From assembly GCA_016801845.1 (NCBI GenBank), contig CM028926.1, positions 9,150,501 through 9,214,500 on the forward strand: 64,000 nucleotides of DNA, read 5' to 3'. Below the pieces are notes generated by a model. That model made no database searches. It worked only from the letters and a program-made list of their open reading frames with translations, and was not told the origin of the DNA. The stretch comes from Polydactylus sextarius. Taxonomy: Eukaryota > Chordata > Actinopteri > Polynemidae. This document shows positions 39,701 to 53,300 of the stretch, in pieces (the first letter of the stretch is position 1; the number at the start of each line of letters is the position of its first letter). A program made the translations under genes and the position numbers.

Positions 39701-41303
39701 GTATTTCTCCTCCTGGCAGACAACTATTACCAATTTAATTTTTTTCATAGACATAACCTTGGCTTTCCACATTCATAACAGACCCTGAAAGCACCCAGGA
39801 AACACAGATACATTAGGGCTCTCAATTATGAGAACACATGGGTCCCTGGGGCTGAATTCCCTATTCAGTTCCCCACCCCGTGCACTAACATGCCATCTAA
39901 CAGACGAGCTACGATGCTGCACTTCTCTACACTCACTTAACATCCCGCCTGAAGACAAGATATGCCTGGTTCCCACTCAGGTAATGGAATAATGTAATTT
40001 AAAGAAGGCAGAGACACAGAGAGTGTTATCCAAAGGATATTTCAACAAACAAAAAGCGGTGAAAGTTTGTAGCTTATTGTTCCTGGTGATTAATATTATT
40101 GTGTTGTCATGAACAGCAATAAACGTATATATTTGTGCAATATCTCCTCATTTACTTACTTCCCCAAAGCGAAGCACTCCAGCCTGACAGTGACTCCTTT
40201 AGCAGCCAGAACAGACGTGGGGAAATGCACTTCAATTTTAGGCTCATATTCACCCATGACACCTGCAAAAGGTTAAGAAAGAGAAATTGCAGGTATTAGA
40301 GCAGAGCAGATTGAAATAGTGACTTCCATTTCCCATCATCCTCATCTTTTGTGGCGGTGTGTTACACAGACAAGAGATTTTTAACATTATAGAGATAATA
40401 CCAGTGATGTCCACTTCTTATTGGCCCGTGACCTGTTTTATCAGGAAATACACAACTTGTGAAAAATAAAAACATGTGGCAGAAAGTCTACATTTCCTCA
40501 GTATTCCTGATGTTCAGAAAAATACACGCGGTGCATTAAATCACGTAGCGTGCTCGTGTGGGACTGAACATTATGCACACCATCTGGCAAATCGTTCAAC
40601 TATCCACCCTAACTTCACATGCTGTTTATTAATAGGGCTGGTTGGATCAGATAGAGAGCATGCAACTGAATAGTAATATTTCTGATATGTATAATAATAA
40701 TAAAAAAGTAGCTTTAAGCAAATACAAGATCAGCCAAGTTTAACAGATGGTACATTAAATTTCAGTACATTTCCATTATTTATCTGTGGTCAAAGTTGGT
40801 GGAAAGTGAATCGAATTGTGACACCTACACTCATCTCAGCAACTTCTAACAAACTCAAACGCCTTCATTTTCCCCAACAAAACAAAACAAAACAAAACAA
40901 AACATTAAGATGAATTAGAAAACAAATATTCTCCAGTGACAACAGAGAGTTAGCGTACAAACTAAGCGTGCTGTCCTCTAGAATTAGCAATCCACTCTAC
41001 AATTCACAAACACATTAGAAAGGATGAAATGATAGCATGTTATCAGTTGCTAAGTGCCACTAAGACTAACACCTCCTCTCTCATAGCCAGAGGACATGTT
41101 TCCTGTTTATTCATTCGTACGTTGAGGCGGTCATTTATATCCATTTGCCACAACGACATGTCAGATGACATTGGGAAAAATTTGAAGTAACAAAGGAAAG
41201 AACCTTCACCTGAGATCTCATTACTATTATCTGTCTCATTAAAAGGAACTTTGCAATATGAATATTACATGAGCCATTTTACACTTTTCCAGAATAATGT
41301 CAT

Positions 41304-41338
<35 letters not shown>

Positions 41339-44300
41339 AACTGTACATGGACATGAACTGAGCCTAGAAACTGCCTGGATTTACACAAAAACATATCAGA
41401 GCATATGTGGCGCCGCTCCAGATGCATTGTAATGTACATAATCAGTAAGACAAATGACAAGCATGACATTTGAGAAACCATAATTATGCCTCCTACATGT
41501 ACCTGACACGTTTTATGCCATAAAACGAAAGCTGCAGAGAGAGGAGAGGGGTTATTGAATTGTGGCCCACTATGTATGGAAAAAGGAGTTTTATGATATT
41601 TGTTCCAAGAACTTTTCAATTTCAATCTCATTCTCAACATTTATGGCTCCAAAGCAGCCCTTTCACATATAATGAATTTGCAATATTTCATAGGCTCATG
41701 TCATAGTATATTCAATATGGTATTCAGTCTCAGTGACTGGACTTTACAGAATTGAAATAAATAATGTCTCGGCTTGCTGTGCTACAACACTCCTGAACAT
41801 CATTTGTGATGAAGTGTTATATTTCATGTTTTATTTATTCATTTATTAATCACATAAATATTAAATTATACTGCTGCATTTTATTAAACGGCCGAGCGAC
41901 GATGCACGTCCTTAAAATTTACTAAGACTCCATTTTTATAACGTTGAAAATGTGTTTTATTGTCTCTCTATTATCAGGATGCGTCTAAGAGCAAAATAGA
42001 AAATATAAACAAAATGTTGTAACATTGTAACTAAACTGAAACTACATTTTTTTTCCTTATTCTTAATTGTAACATTCAAATAAGTCAATTTTATTTGAGA
42101 TTACCAGATAGATCGCCTCTGTGCAATAAAAGTGTAATGGTTAGTGACAATTCTCTTTTTTTTTTTTTTTTTTAAACTTTCCCCATGTCCATAAACTTAA
42201 TTGGTCAATTGGCGGACAGCTGGACTGGTCTCTGTAATGGCGGTTGGATTGTCAACCTCCTACTGAAGCACTAATTGAGAAAATTGCCCTGAAGGCTCTG
42301 GTCCTCAATCTTAACTGCATCAGCAGTTTAAGCCTTTTGTCTTAAACAAAAATGTAATATGCCCAAATGATCTCTGGTAATGTGACTTTATTAATGGTTT
42401 TTGATTGTCTGAAATAATTCCTGATTGAAATCAGAACAAAACATTCAAAAAATAGTTTTTATCAAATGTTCAACATGCTGTTCTTTACTGTGATATGATG
42501 CATTTCTACACTGTATGACAGTGAACAGTGACAGTGAGCTGTTTTGACTACACAGCTGTGAATATGTGGGTGAATAAAAACAAAATCTTGCTGACATCCA
42601 CACTGGCTATGGGCCAAAGTTGCTCAATAATAATTTACAGAGTAGCACAGAAAACATGTGGAGATGACATATCCCTACAAACACGATGATACACTGATAT
42701 TACTGTCGATGTAGACAGTCGATTTTACTGGCAATAGTAACTAAATATACATAAATAACAATAAGACTTAACACATATCTGTTAGTAAAAACAAAGGGTG
42801 AAAGTCCAGTTTGAAAAAGAACAAGATATAATCTCATCTATAGGTACATTTTAATTCTAGATAGCTCATGTTATGTTGTTGCTGAGAGTTAAATTTATAA
42901 TGATGAATTTATAGTGATCTGGCATTTACAAGTAAGCTTGTATAAATGTGGGCCACATGTCACTGTAAACAAAATGTACACACACATTATGTTACACCGG
43001 ACCAGTACGTGTGTTTAAAAACAGAGCATTAGTCCAGAATTCAGTGTTTATCCCTGCTCTGCTAAAGGTGAATTGACGATCAATGGCTTCCAGCGGGGTA
43101 TAATGGAGCCCAGATGCTTGTTTTGATTAAGAGAGTCGGTGCTGGAGCGGACAGTGGCGAACTGCGCACACGTACACACACATCCAGCTTAAACTATCTA
43201 CTGTGTGATAATCAGTCACTTTTACTGAGGCACAGATTGCAGTGTCTGATTGGTGTGACTCCAATGACTGAGGCACTGGAACATTTGGGTGTCTGCTGTG
43301 AGGTGTGCCAATGCAATTTTCAGCCTTTTAGCCCCAATTTCACAATATAGGAGGTTGGTGAACATCATGAGATTTGCAGAGCAAAAGATGCCAAGACATT
43401 CTTTGGCATAATGGACCTACAGCTGTAGAGATTTGATTTTTGCCGTTGTTGTGTTGTAGGTGAGGATACTGTCCTTCAGAGCAGCTGTAGCCACATGCCA
43501 CAGTATGTGTTGCTGCAATACTGATTTCTCTTCCGTCGTGAATTGTTGCTTTCTCTTTATTGAAGCATGAAGCACATTCAAACGCTGACGGCTGACTGAC
43601 CACAGGCCCTTCACATCTGATAAGACTATAAATGGAGGAATCTCTGGCACTGCTCACACTCGGCATTAAAATGCATCTTCATGTGATTCTTGAGTGACCA
43701 CTTGTGATGTAATTTACCTGCTCTACATGTAAATAATCTTGTACTTTATTTCTGTTTGCAAACCAAATGATCTCTGCTGATTTTAAATCAGTGGGAGGCA
43801 GTAATGTACTTTCTGGGACTAGTCTGCTTGAAATAAAAAGAGAAAGAAATCAAAACAAAAGAGAATGGGTCTATTACTTGGCATATTCTGAACCAAATTG
43901 CCAAAAATAATGATGCACTGGTATCTCAATAGGGTTTTTTTTTTTTTAATTTTCTGATGTTGTGGATAAAATCAGCTCAAGCAAACAGAGAAATTCTGCG
44001 AAAATGAAGTGGCCAGACCACGTCTGATCCGCTCTGCGGTCTGAGCAATCTAATGATAATGTGTTTATGGGCCAAACATTTGTTGATCCCATGTAAGAAA
44101 AGAGTCTCTGCCGGCCCGTCTTTTAATCTTCTCAACAACCGTTCATTCATCAGATCATTGAGGATCCTAATTCTAAAAGGTAGAGCTATACCACAAGCTG
44201 TGAGGAACCTGGATGATTTACAGCAAGCACATGCCAGTCTTGTAAGAAATGTGGATTTGGACTATGATGTGATTGAACAATGTTCTCAAAAAAAAAAAAA

Positions 44301-47300
44301 AAAGAAAAACTGCATCGCTGTCCAAACAACCAGCCCCTACTGGCAGGCACATTTTAAATGGGCACTGCACTCATCGTGGTTTATAAGAGAGACAAACCAA
44401 TTAAGCATGGTTGTGTGCTAAGTATTATGTATGTCTCTGAGGGCCATTTCGTACAAAGTTATGCAAATACAGAATATGAATTTTGCTGGAAGGGATCTAG
44501 TCCTTAAGAGGTAAATTCATGTTGCAAAATTTGGAGCGAACCTGAATCCGAGGCACCGAGGCCTTTTCACGGCGTCACTGGGGAAGTAATCTCAGTGGCT
44601 CTTTGAAACCTTGACAATGACGGACGTCAGTGTAAAGTGATGGACATTTCTCCTGTGTAGTCAGATGTAAAACGCCTGTAGGTGAAATCCACACCTGAAT
44701 CCAACAAACAGCTCCGCAGCATGGCTCCTGAGAGGCTAGTATAAAAGAGCAAAATCCCATCCACAACAAGGGCCATTGATTCGGTTAATTTTATGCTGGA
44801 AAATGATTTCCCTGATGGCCAGTTTCACCAAAGCACATTGTGAGTGAAGAAGACTCCCCACACTAATGTTAAAGCACTGTTCACTATCTATTTACGGCGT
44901 GTATGGAATTCATAACACCCTCCACTAACATGAAGCTCAGTTGAAAGCACAGGACCATCCCACTTATATTAACCTACTGGATCTGTTTTTTTTCCTAAAC
45001 ACATTATGATACAATAAAATGCAGCAGCAGAATGTAAAAGATGCTTTTAGATTTTCATCTGCGCTAAATAAGTTGAGCTGGAGAAAACACTGTGAAATAT
45101 CTGAAATAAAATCTGAAAGAAAACGTTTTTTACACTTTGACATGAACGGAGAAAGGACTCTTACTTTCTGTGTGGTATATGTGGTTTGTCCAATAAAATC
45201 CATTAGATTCGCCTGCCTAGGCCATTCAAACAAATCAGTGCCCATCATGTGTGTGAGGTGCTGCAAATCTGAAAGTCTTACCGTCAGTTTTCAGCGTTAG
45301 AGGCGTCGGAGGACTCAGAACCCGCGCATTTGTCACCGTGTTCTTCACCAGGCAGATGTAACTTCCTACATCAGACGGTTGCACCTTGGAAATGTATAAG
45401 TTTCCTGTGTCCTGGGAGATGAAGCGTCGACTGTCCTCAGCAACAAACGATGGAAACTCATTAAACACCCAGCTGTAGATAATCTCTGTAAAGGCAGGCA
45501 GAGACCATACAGATTATACACACACATATATATATATAAATATAAAAGCAAACATCTATCTGGTCTGTTAAAGTCCTGGGAGATAAAAAGGAAAGTAGAG
45601 TTTCTGCAGATCTACATTTGTGAACCTGAGCTTCATTTTTGCATAAAAACAGTGGATTTCTTTCACATCTAGTTTCTGTTTTTCCCTTTTAGACTATTAA
45701 CGACAGTCCTCCATGTAGAATAAAACCTTGTGGAATAACAATCATTTTTTTTCTTGACTGAGATCAGACTTCACTATAAAAAAAAAAAAAGAAAGATTTT
45801 TTTGGAGTTGGTTGTGCTCTTAAATATAGTCAGTTGTTTTTTTTTTGACAACGTATCAGTAAAATATTGTCTATACAAATGATGACAACACTGTTTATAA
45901 CCTATGGAACAATAATCATTTAAGAAAATAATGAATGTAGGATTTGTAAAGCAACACATAAGCTGAATATTATATAATATGATATAAACAGACTGGGGTT
46001 ATTATGTAAATTATTTAGTATTCTTTGCAATGAATGCTGATATGCAAATTCAACTCAAACCGAAAGACAAGCCAATTAAGACCAATCTTTGTTCAAAGTT
46101 CCTCATGCAAAATAAAAATGTCTCACCTGTATTTAGCTTTCAGTGTCAACACGAGCAGAATAAACTCATGAAATGTTTCTAGTTTCTCTTTCACAGAAGA
46201 AGAAAACGGACAGAACTGTCTGTGAGAATTACAACGGCTGCTATCACAAAACATTTCCAAAGGATACGAGCCACTGGCCAAAAGCCTAGAAATCCCCGAT
46301 TCAACGGTTTGAAATGTTATCGAGGAGTTTCAGGACATGATAGCGCATGTAAGAATGAATTCATCAGTTTGTGAAAGTTTTGCGTTGTGAAAAAAAACAC
46401 AATACAAAACTTCTAAAGAGCTTCAGGCTGGCCTGCAGCAATCTGAACTGATGGTTTAAGCCCAACTCATACATCGCCCACTAAACTGAGTAGAGCTCCA
46501 CGGGAAAAAGCCCAATGAATATACCACCGTTGAAGGAAATGAACAAAAATGTAAAGCTAATGTTTGCAAAAACATTCATAGATAAGCCTCAGCCTTTGTG
46601 GGATAATATTCTATGGAAAGATGGGATCAAAGTAGAGCTCTTTAGGAATGCAATGAATCATTTTAAAGAAATGCACATCCCACCTACAGTAAAACACGGC
46701 GGAGGCTTTATTATGCTACGGGGCTGCTTCGCTCTGATACTGGAGGCAGTAAATGTATCAAAGGAATGATGAAATCCGAAGATTACCGAGGCACTTGAGA
46801 GTGAAATGCGTTAGCCAGTGTCTTGGTTCTGTCAGCAGGACAACAATAGGAAACACAGCTAACACGAAAGACTGGTTGAAAAGGAAAAGGTGGACTGTTT
46901 TAAACTGGGCAGCAATGAATCTTGACCTAAATTCAATTGGAAACCTTTGGAGGGAGCTGAAATTGGCCATTTCACAATAGACTCCTGTGAAATTAAAAGA
47001 GCTTGAAAACACAGTAATGTGACAGAGATACAGCACAGTGCAAAAGATATAGGCGGCGCTGTAAAGACCATACATATTAATCTCTCACTTTCTTTATGCA
47101 GATATAATAAGAAAATACAGGAAATTTGTACAAACTACGTAGATGCAGGAAACATTTAAATAACAAAACGCTTTGCAACCAAATATTAATGCAGGGAGCC
47201 AATAATTATGTCTGAGTTTCAATTTGTGTTTTCTTTTTTGTGCAGGAACCATAGACATTTTATTATTCTGGATTATTTTTATTCTGATTATTCAAAATTG

Positions 47301-50300
47301 GTTCATTTGCACATCTGAAGATATTTTAAACAATGTGCTTAAAATTCAGGGGCACCAAATAAATTAGAGCAGGACTGCGGAGCAGGTTTTTTGACAGCGT
47401 GCCATCTGCTTTGAGTCTACTGTGCATACTTCTACATGGCCACGTCCATCATTATATTAATAATAATAAAAACAAAAAAACAAGACTGTCAAACTCAAGG
47501 ACAAATTAATCTATTCAACGCTGCCTTGCAATATTTCACATCTCTTTGATTCTGCATCCATAATCCGACTGTCCTGGAGAAAAACACAACAGCAACATTT
47601 TCTTTACATAATCAAGGTCCTGTAAACAATGAGTAAGTGCTGTTTTAAACATGCTTACATCTGAAAGACTGGAGTTGAGTAGGAATTCAAAACTCTTGAT
47701 GAGCGCTCAAAGTAAGTGGCTGCAATAAAAGAAACTTTTTTTTTTTTTTTTTTACTATTTTATATCAAGAGATTCAACAACAGTAAAGTCAAGATTAAAA
47801 CCTTCATCTCATTATACTTAAGTTTTATAAAAGTAAATCACTATTTACCAAAGACGCATATAAAAACTGATCATGAGCACTTAAAAAGCATGAAATGGAA
47901 AATAATGAACTTTTCACATCTCGGTGATTTCATATTATTTTCATTCACAAGGCCTCTCTAATTTAAGTGGCATTTTAATGTCTTTAAATCCTCCCACAAC
48001 CAATTTAACCCAAACACTGCTCAACACTCTCTATACAGTGTGAATTTCAATTGTGACACGCTCTGACTCACCAAGACATTCATCATCACACGGGTAAATT
48101 TTTATGGCTGTGGCATTTTTTTTTTTTTTTTTTTTTTAGAAATAATCTAGTTGTTGAAGATCATTTTTCATTTTGCGTTGATGAAGAAATAAATGAGAAT
48201 TTAACCTGGAATGTGTTTGAGCAAAATCTATAAAGATGAAAAATAAGCAACGGAGTAAAAGGCTCAGTGGCCTGTTGATATTTACCAACACAGCAGCAAC
48301 AATCTGGATGTGGCAAAGAGCATAAACAACATCACAATACAACAGTTTTATAAACCAGACTTAACTGAATATTAGAGGACGGTAACTTCTGTGTTTTAAC
48401 TCTTATAAATGTCACTTTGTTGATATTATTCTCTTGATCTTTTATGTCTTCTTATTTTCTTAATGCGTATGGTTCAACCACATAATTTACTGGCTTCACT
48501 CAGACATTAAAAAACAAGAAAACATAGGAAACCCCACAGTTAAATGGCCGCAATGCATAAAAACACACTAGCACACAAGCCTTCGATCAGCGGGGACCTG
48601 GTTTCATTTGAGGGCAACTGGAGACTGAGACTCTGACACCACTTGATCAATCCAGTAAAGGCAGAAACAAATAATAATAATAATAATAAAAAAAAACACA
48701 GTGTACTTTTATATTGAGGTTATTTGATAATATTGATATAAAATCTCATTGTTCTGAACTCTCTTAATGGTTAAGTGATGATATAAATAAAATATATTGT
48801 GCATTGATCCACTGTGTTGATCTAATATCAGGAATGTGACATGAGGGTCTGTAACAGTTTGTCATTGTGATTGAAACCTGAGTCAGTTTCACAGCTTATT
48901 GCAGCAGGACTGTAACAAACCTTCAATGACAGAAAATCACTATTTCCATTATGCTGATCTCAGCGCACAACATCATCTCCAGTATTTGACTCTAATTTGA
49001 TGTCAATCACACTTAAACCATTCAGGAGAAAAACATCGTTAAGCTGGAAACCCTAAGGCCTGTGAACATGTAGAGTTTTGACCTGTAAATGACGCGACTG
49101 GAGCTCAGGCAACATATGTGGTGATTGATTAAAAACGTTAAAGATGAGACCGATCTGATTATATTCTAATATATGTTTTAACCAGCAGCTCTATCGCTGA
49201 TTTTCTGGTTTCTATCACGCCATGTAAAACTGCCTCCAGAGACACACTCAGGGTTTGAAGAGCGTACTTCTGTGAATGCAGCGTTGCAGCACGACGGAGC
49301 TGATACAAACAGAAAGTCTGGATGATTCATGGCTCACATAATGTCTTACATTAGCAGGAAACCATAGAGAAGGGATATTCATATGCCATTAAAGAGCAGT
49401 GCCTATGCTCCGACTATGTGGAATAATTGGTGATGTAACATGCCTTCATTTCTAATGATCCAGGAAATTTGATCTCCGAGAATCTTTGTTCTGGCTGCGT
49501 TGTTGCCATGACTGATCACACTCATCATTTTAACAGCATGGATGGATGGATAGACACGAGAATAGATGGGAACAGAAACAAACCACTATAATACAAAGAA
49601 ATAACTAAAATAAACACACCACAGTAACATTACTTTGCCTTTGTCAGGTAATATAAACATTATCTGTTGGCATAACAATCATGATGAGTTTAATGACCAA
49701 GATTTTGTTTCCCTTCATTGCGACTTAAGGTACAAATGTCTTACCTGGTGAGTGAGGAGGAGGTGAACACATGAGGACCACACCTTGGCCTTCACGTACA
49801 GAAACACCACCTCTGGTCTTCCCACTGAAAGCGCCAAGATCTGAAACAGACACCAAGAAGAAAGTCCTTCAAAATATACCATGAGTATCTATGAGGAATC
49901 ATTTTGAACCTTGTCATATTGTGTGAAAAACACACAGAGCTCTGTCTTACACCCAGTGCAAAGAAGATCAAGTGTTTCCTTTTGTATCAGTCATTTCCTT
50001 GTCCGACACTCAGTGTTTCAATGGTAAAAACACACATTGCTGTGTGGATCTTCCAACAAAGTGTGGTTTGGGACATTGTTATTCTGTAGCAGAAGAAAGT
50101 AATTGTGCTTTTGACTGATAAAATCCCTGGTTTGAAGTCACCGGTTCAGTATTTCACTGTACATTATTAGACGGACACAGGGAATGAAGTGTTCTGTCAC
50201 TGTCTGTGTATCACATGGACTCCTGTGTCCTCTGCAGAGAAAATATGACAAATTCTCCACTAGAACAGCAATTCATCTGCGATGAAAGCAAACCTGGGAT

Positions 50301-53300
50301 AAAGGGAAAAGGAGATGGGAGATGGCAGTACAGATGGATGAAGTACAAACATTTTAAAAAATTTGTTTGACACTGTGACCGCGTTTAACAAGTAAAACCC
50401 TCTAAATACTCTGTTTACCACAGTGTAGTATGGACTGTTAAAGCAGAGCGCTGGATGTTAGATGTACGATGTAGAAATCACATAACATCAAAAATAATAT
50501 TACTTTGCCTCCTCTATTTTTTTTGTTATTTATTTTTTAAAAAGCATTAACGCTGCAGTTGTTGTTGTTTCTACCTGGTTATTTTTTCTGTGGAAGCAGA
50601 ACAAAACAGGTTTTAATCTGAAGTCCCAGAGCTGCAGACTTGTGGAAGCGAACGCCGCCTGTTTAATTTATACTTGAAGCGAAGCCAAAATGTGGAAATC
50701 AAGTGACAGGCTGCTGACCCAGGGCAGGTCTCTGTGTCTCCAACACTTTTGTTTCATCACTTTGAGGGACACTGTTTACCGTTACACTGGTGCCGTTGGA
50801 TAATTATGCCTTCAAGTGACTTGTGACTGTGAAACGTGAATTTCTTCTACATTTCTGGCACATTTAATAATCACCACGGTTCACGGCCTTTATCTTAAAA
50901 TGCAGCACACAGTCAATTTCCCTCCAATGTATGTTTCTTTATTCTTCCAAAGACGATTGTAGTCATTTGTCAGTTTTCTCCTCAATAAAACATTGAGCTG
51001 TATTTCATTTAATCTTTCAGTCATTTTGCATTTTCTAAACACTTTAGTTCAGCCGGTGGTCAGACTCTATGATCCACCAGGACAGGAGAAGCTAAAAGAT
51101 ATATAAATAAAAAAATAAATGGTTGATTTGAACCATTTAAAAACCCATAAGGCTGCGCTAAGAAGAAATACCCCGCCCTGTCAAAAGAAGATGTATGCTG
51201 CACCATTTCAGGAGTCAGTTGGGAGAGTAGGCTGTCCTTCAAACTGGATTTGCAAGCATCTACAAACACAACAAATCAATCCTCAATGCCAACTCTTCCT
51301 GTGCTTAAAACAAAAAAGATGCAACACTAGACAGATGTTTTTAATCAGCTCCAGACGACATTTATTGTTGGAACAACAACACAAAGATACACATTCTGAA
51401 ATGCAGATGATAATAGTCAACTTGTCTTGTCCGGTGTTATTTATAAAATTGTCTTGCACTATTCTTTTCAACCAGCTCGATCCCATCATCTGGGCCCATT
51501 TTGGTAAATGTGATTTATTTGCACTAACAATGTGCCACCAGAGTGTAGAGATGGACAGCAGCTGATTGTCACCACATTCATTATTGATTCACAAGCAGCT
51601 GTATCACTACATCTTTTTTTTTCTTCTCTTTTTGTCAGTGCAGCTTTCCTTTTTGCTATTTATTTATTTATTTTTTATTCATCCAACGTGAATCAAACCT
51701 TATTGCTGATCAGCGTCCTCGACTGTGGCTTTAATGAGCAAACAGGCAACAGTTAAACTGAATAGATTTCTCATCTAATTATAAACAGGGAATGAAATGA
51801 ATGAGCGAGTGAATAAGAAAATAAGAAACACAACATAAACACAGACTGTCTGAGGACTATTGACCAAAGCTTTTTACGTCCTACTGCTCAAGTACAACGG
51901 CAGTAATTGCTGACCTGCAATGTGACTGTTACACTCGGCAGAAACCGAACACGAGCGCGTGTGTGTGTGTCTGAGTGTGTGTGTGTGCTCCTTCCTCTTC
52001 AATTATTCAGCCAGCCTATATATTGTGAAAATACAAGTCGCCTTAGCCAGCGTGGATATCACAATAAATACTCAAAGCAATTTTCATCTATGTATTTCTA
52101 TTTCGCTATTCTATGTAACAAACTGTTACATCATAGTAACAGTTCTACCTATGGTACAGGAAAGTATAGCCAATTTAAGAGACCTATAACACTAACTGTT
52201 ACTGAAGCCTTCTAGGTATATGTCTATTATACATGGGTGTTATCATCATTTTACATTTAAAGTGGAAGCAACAGCAGTTAAAAAGGACTAATAGCTACTA
52301 TAACCGAGGATCAAGAGAACAACATAAAAACCAGACGACACGTATAGAGCTGTTCGACTGTTGAAGTGAAAAACGAGGTCAATTTAGAACCAACACGGCG
52401 ATGATCACTTTACATATAAATTGAAAAAACAAATAAAGGCCAAGTGGGCGTTGTAGTCAATCAAAAGTAAAGCACTGATGTTAAAGGTATTCGTATGCAA
52501 TGAAACCAGGGGGTGAAGTTTAAAATGTAACTTTTACCGACCTGTAATTTCCTGTTGTTTTCAAACAACTACAATTATGTAATTGAAGTGGTATTAAATA
52601 CTTTTTAACAATGTAAAATCTGCAGCATGAACAGGAGCAGGTGCTCAATGCAAATTAGTTATTTCAAGCATCAGCATGAATTCAATCAATGAACATTTAC
52701 TACTGATCATTTCACATTTGTAGAACAATTCAGAGCCGTGTGTGTTTGTGCAGGTTGGGTAATGCCCAAGTCAAAGCATGGCGTTAATTTCATTACTACT
52801 GTACAACTCAGAGTGGCTCGATACCTGAGCCTCAGCCAGACTCTCGTCTGCAGAGAGAGAGAGAGAAGAAATCTTTGGGGAGAAAGATCAGAGGCCTTCT
52901 TTCTGCCTGCTGTCTTCAAAGTCACGGCTGAAAAACAGCCCAAGTGTGAATTCAGCAGCTCAGAATTTCAAAACAAAGAGAGAGAAAAAGTATTCTAGTG
53001 AAACAGAAACAGCAGAGTACACGACCAGTGGATATAATATAGATAGCCCTGACTGAACCTTTCCTCACACACTCAGGCTGGTCCACTCTGCCTCCCCCAA
53101 TTCCCCACATGAAACGGAGCCGTGTTCAGTACACCAACTTGACATAACAACCTTCTGGACTAGAGGGTGTAAGTGAAGTGCTGCACAGGCACATAATTTC
53201 AACATTTGCCGAACCAGCAAAATTCATCCAGGCCAGACCTGCCCGAATCAATTTAACCCAGTCTGGTCTAAACAAGCCACTATGAGGGGATTTTTGTTTA

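Larger units (their letters stand above)
40263..45281 (-). other. cntn5: cntn5 intron between Ig2 and Ig3
   Basis: 5.0 kb, phase 1. It contains an (AAAAC)n tract (40878-40903), a (CA)n tract (41306-41336) and T-runs at 42157-42173 and 43936-43948. No gene or transposon recognised. Confidence 0.65.
45486..49744 (-). other. cntn5: cntn5 intron inside Ig2
   Basis: 4.3 kb, phase 1. It carries a decayed Tc1-like element in the opposite orientation (46200-47050), a repeat shared with the 58 kb region, an (AAT)n tract (48670-48690) and long T-runs near 47738-47753 and 48117-48137. Confidence 0.65.

Noticed and set aside
51119..51565. 148-codon + strand frame in the Ig1-Ig2 intron
   Set aside because: Composition and residues look random and there is no similarity to any known family; chance open frames of this length are expected over 64 kb in six frames.
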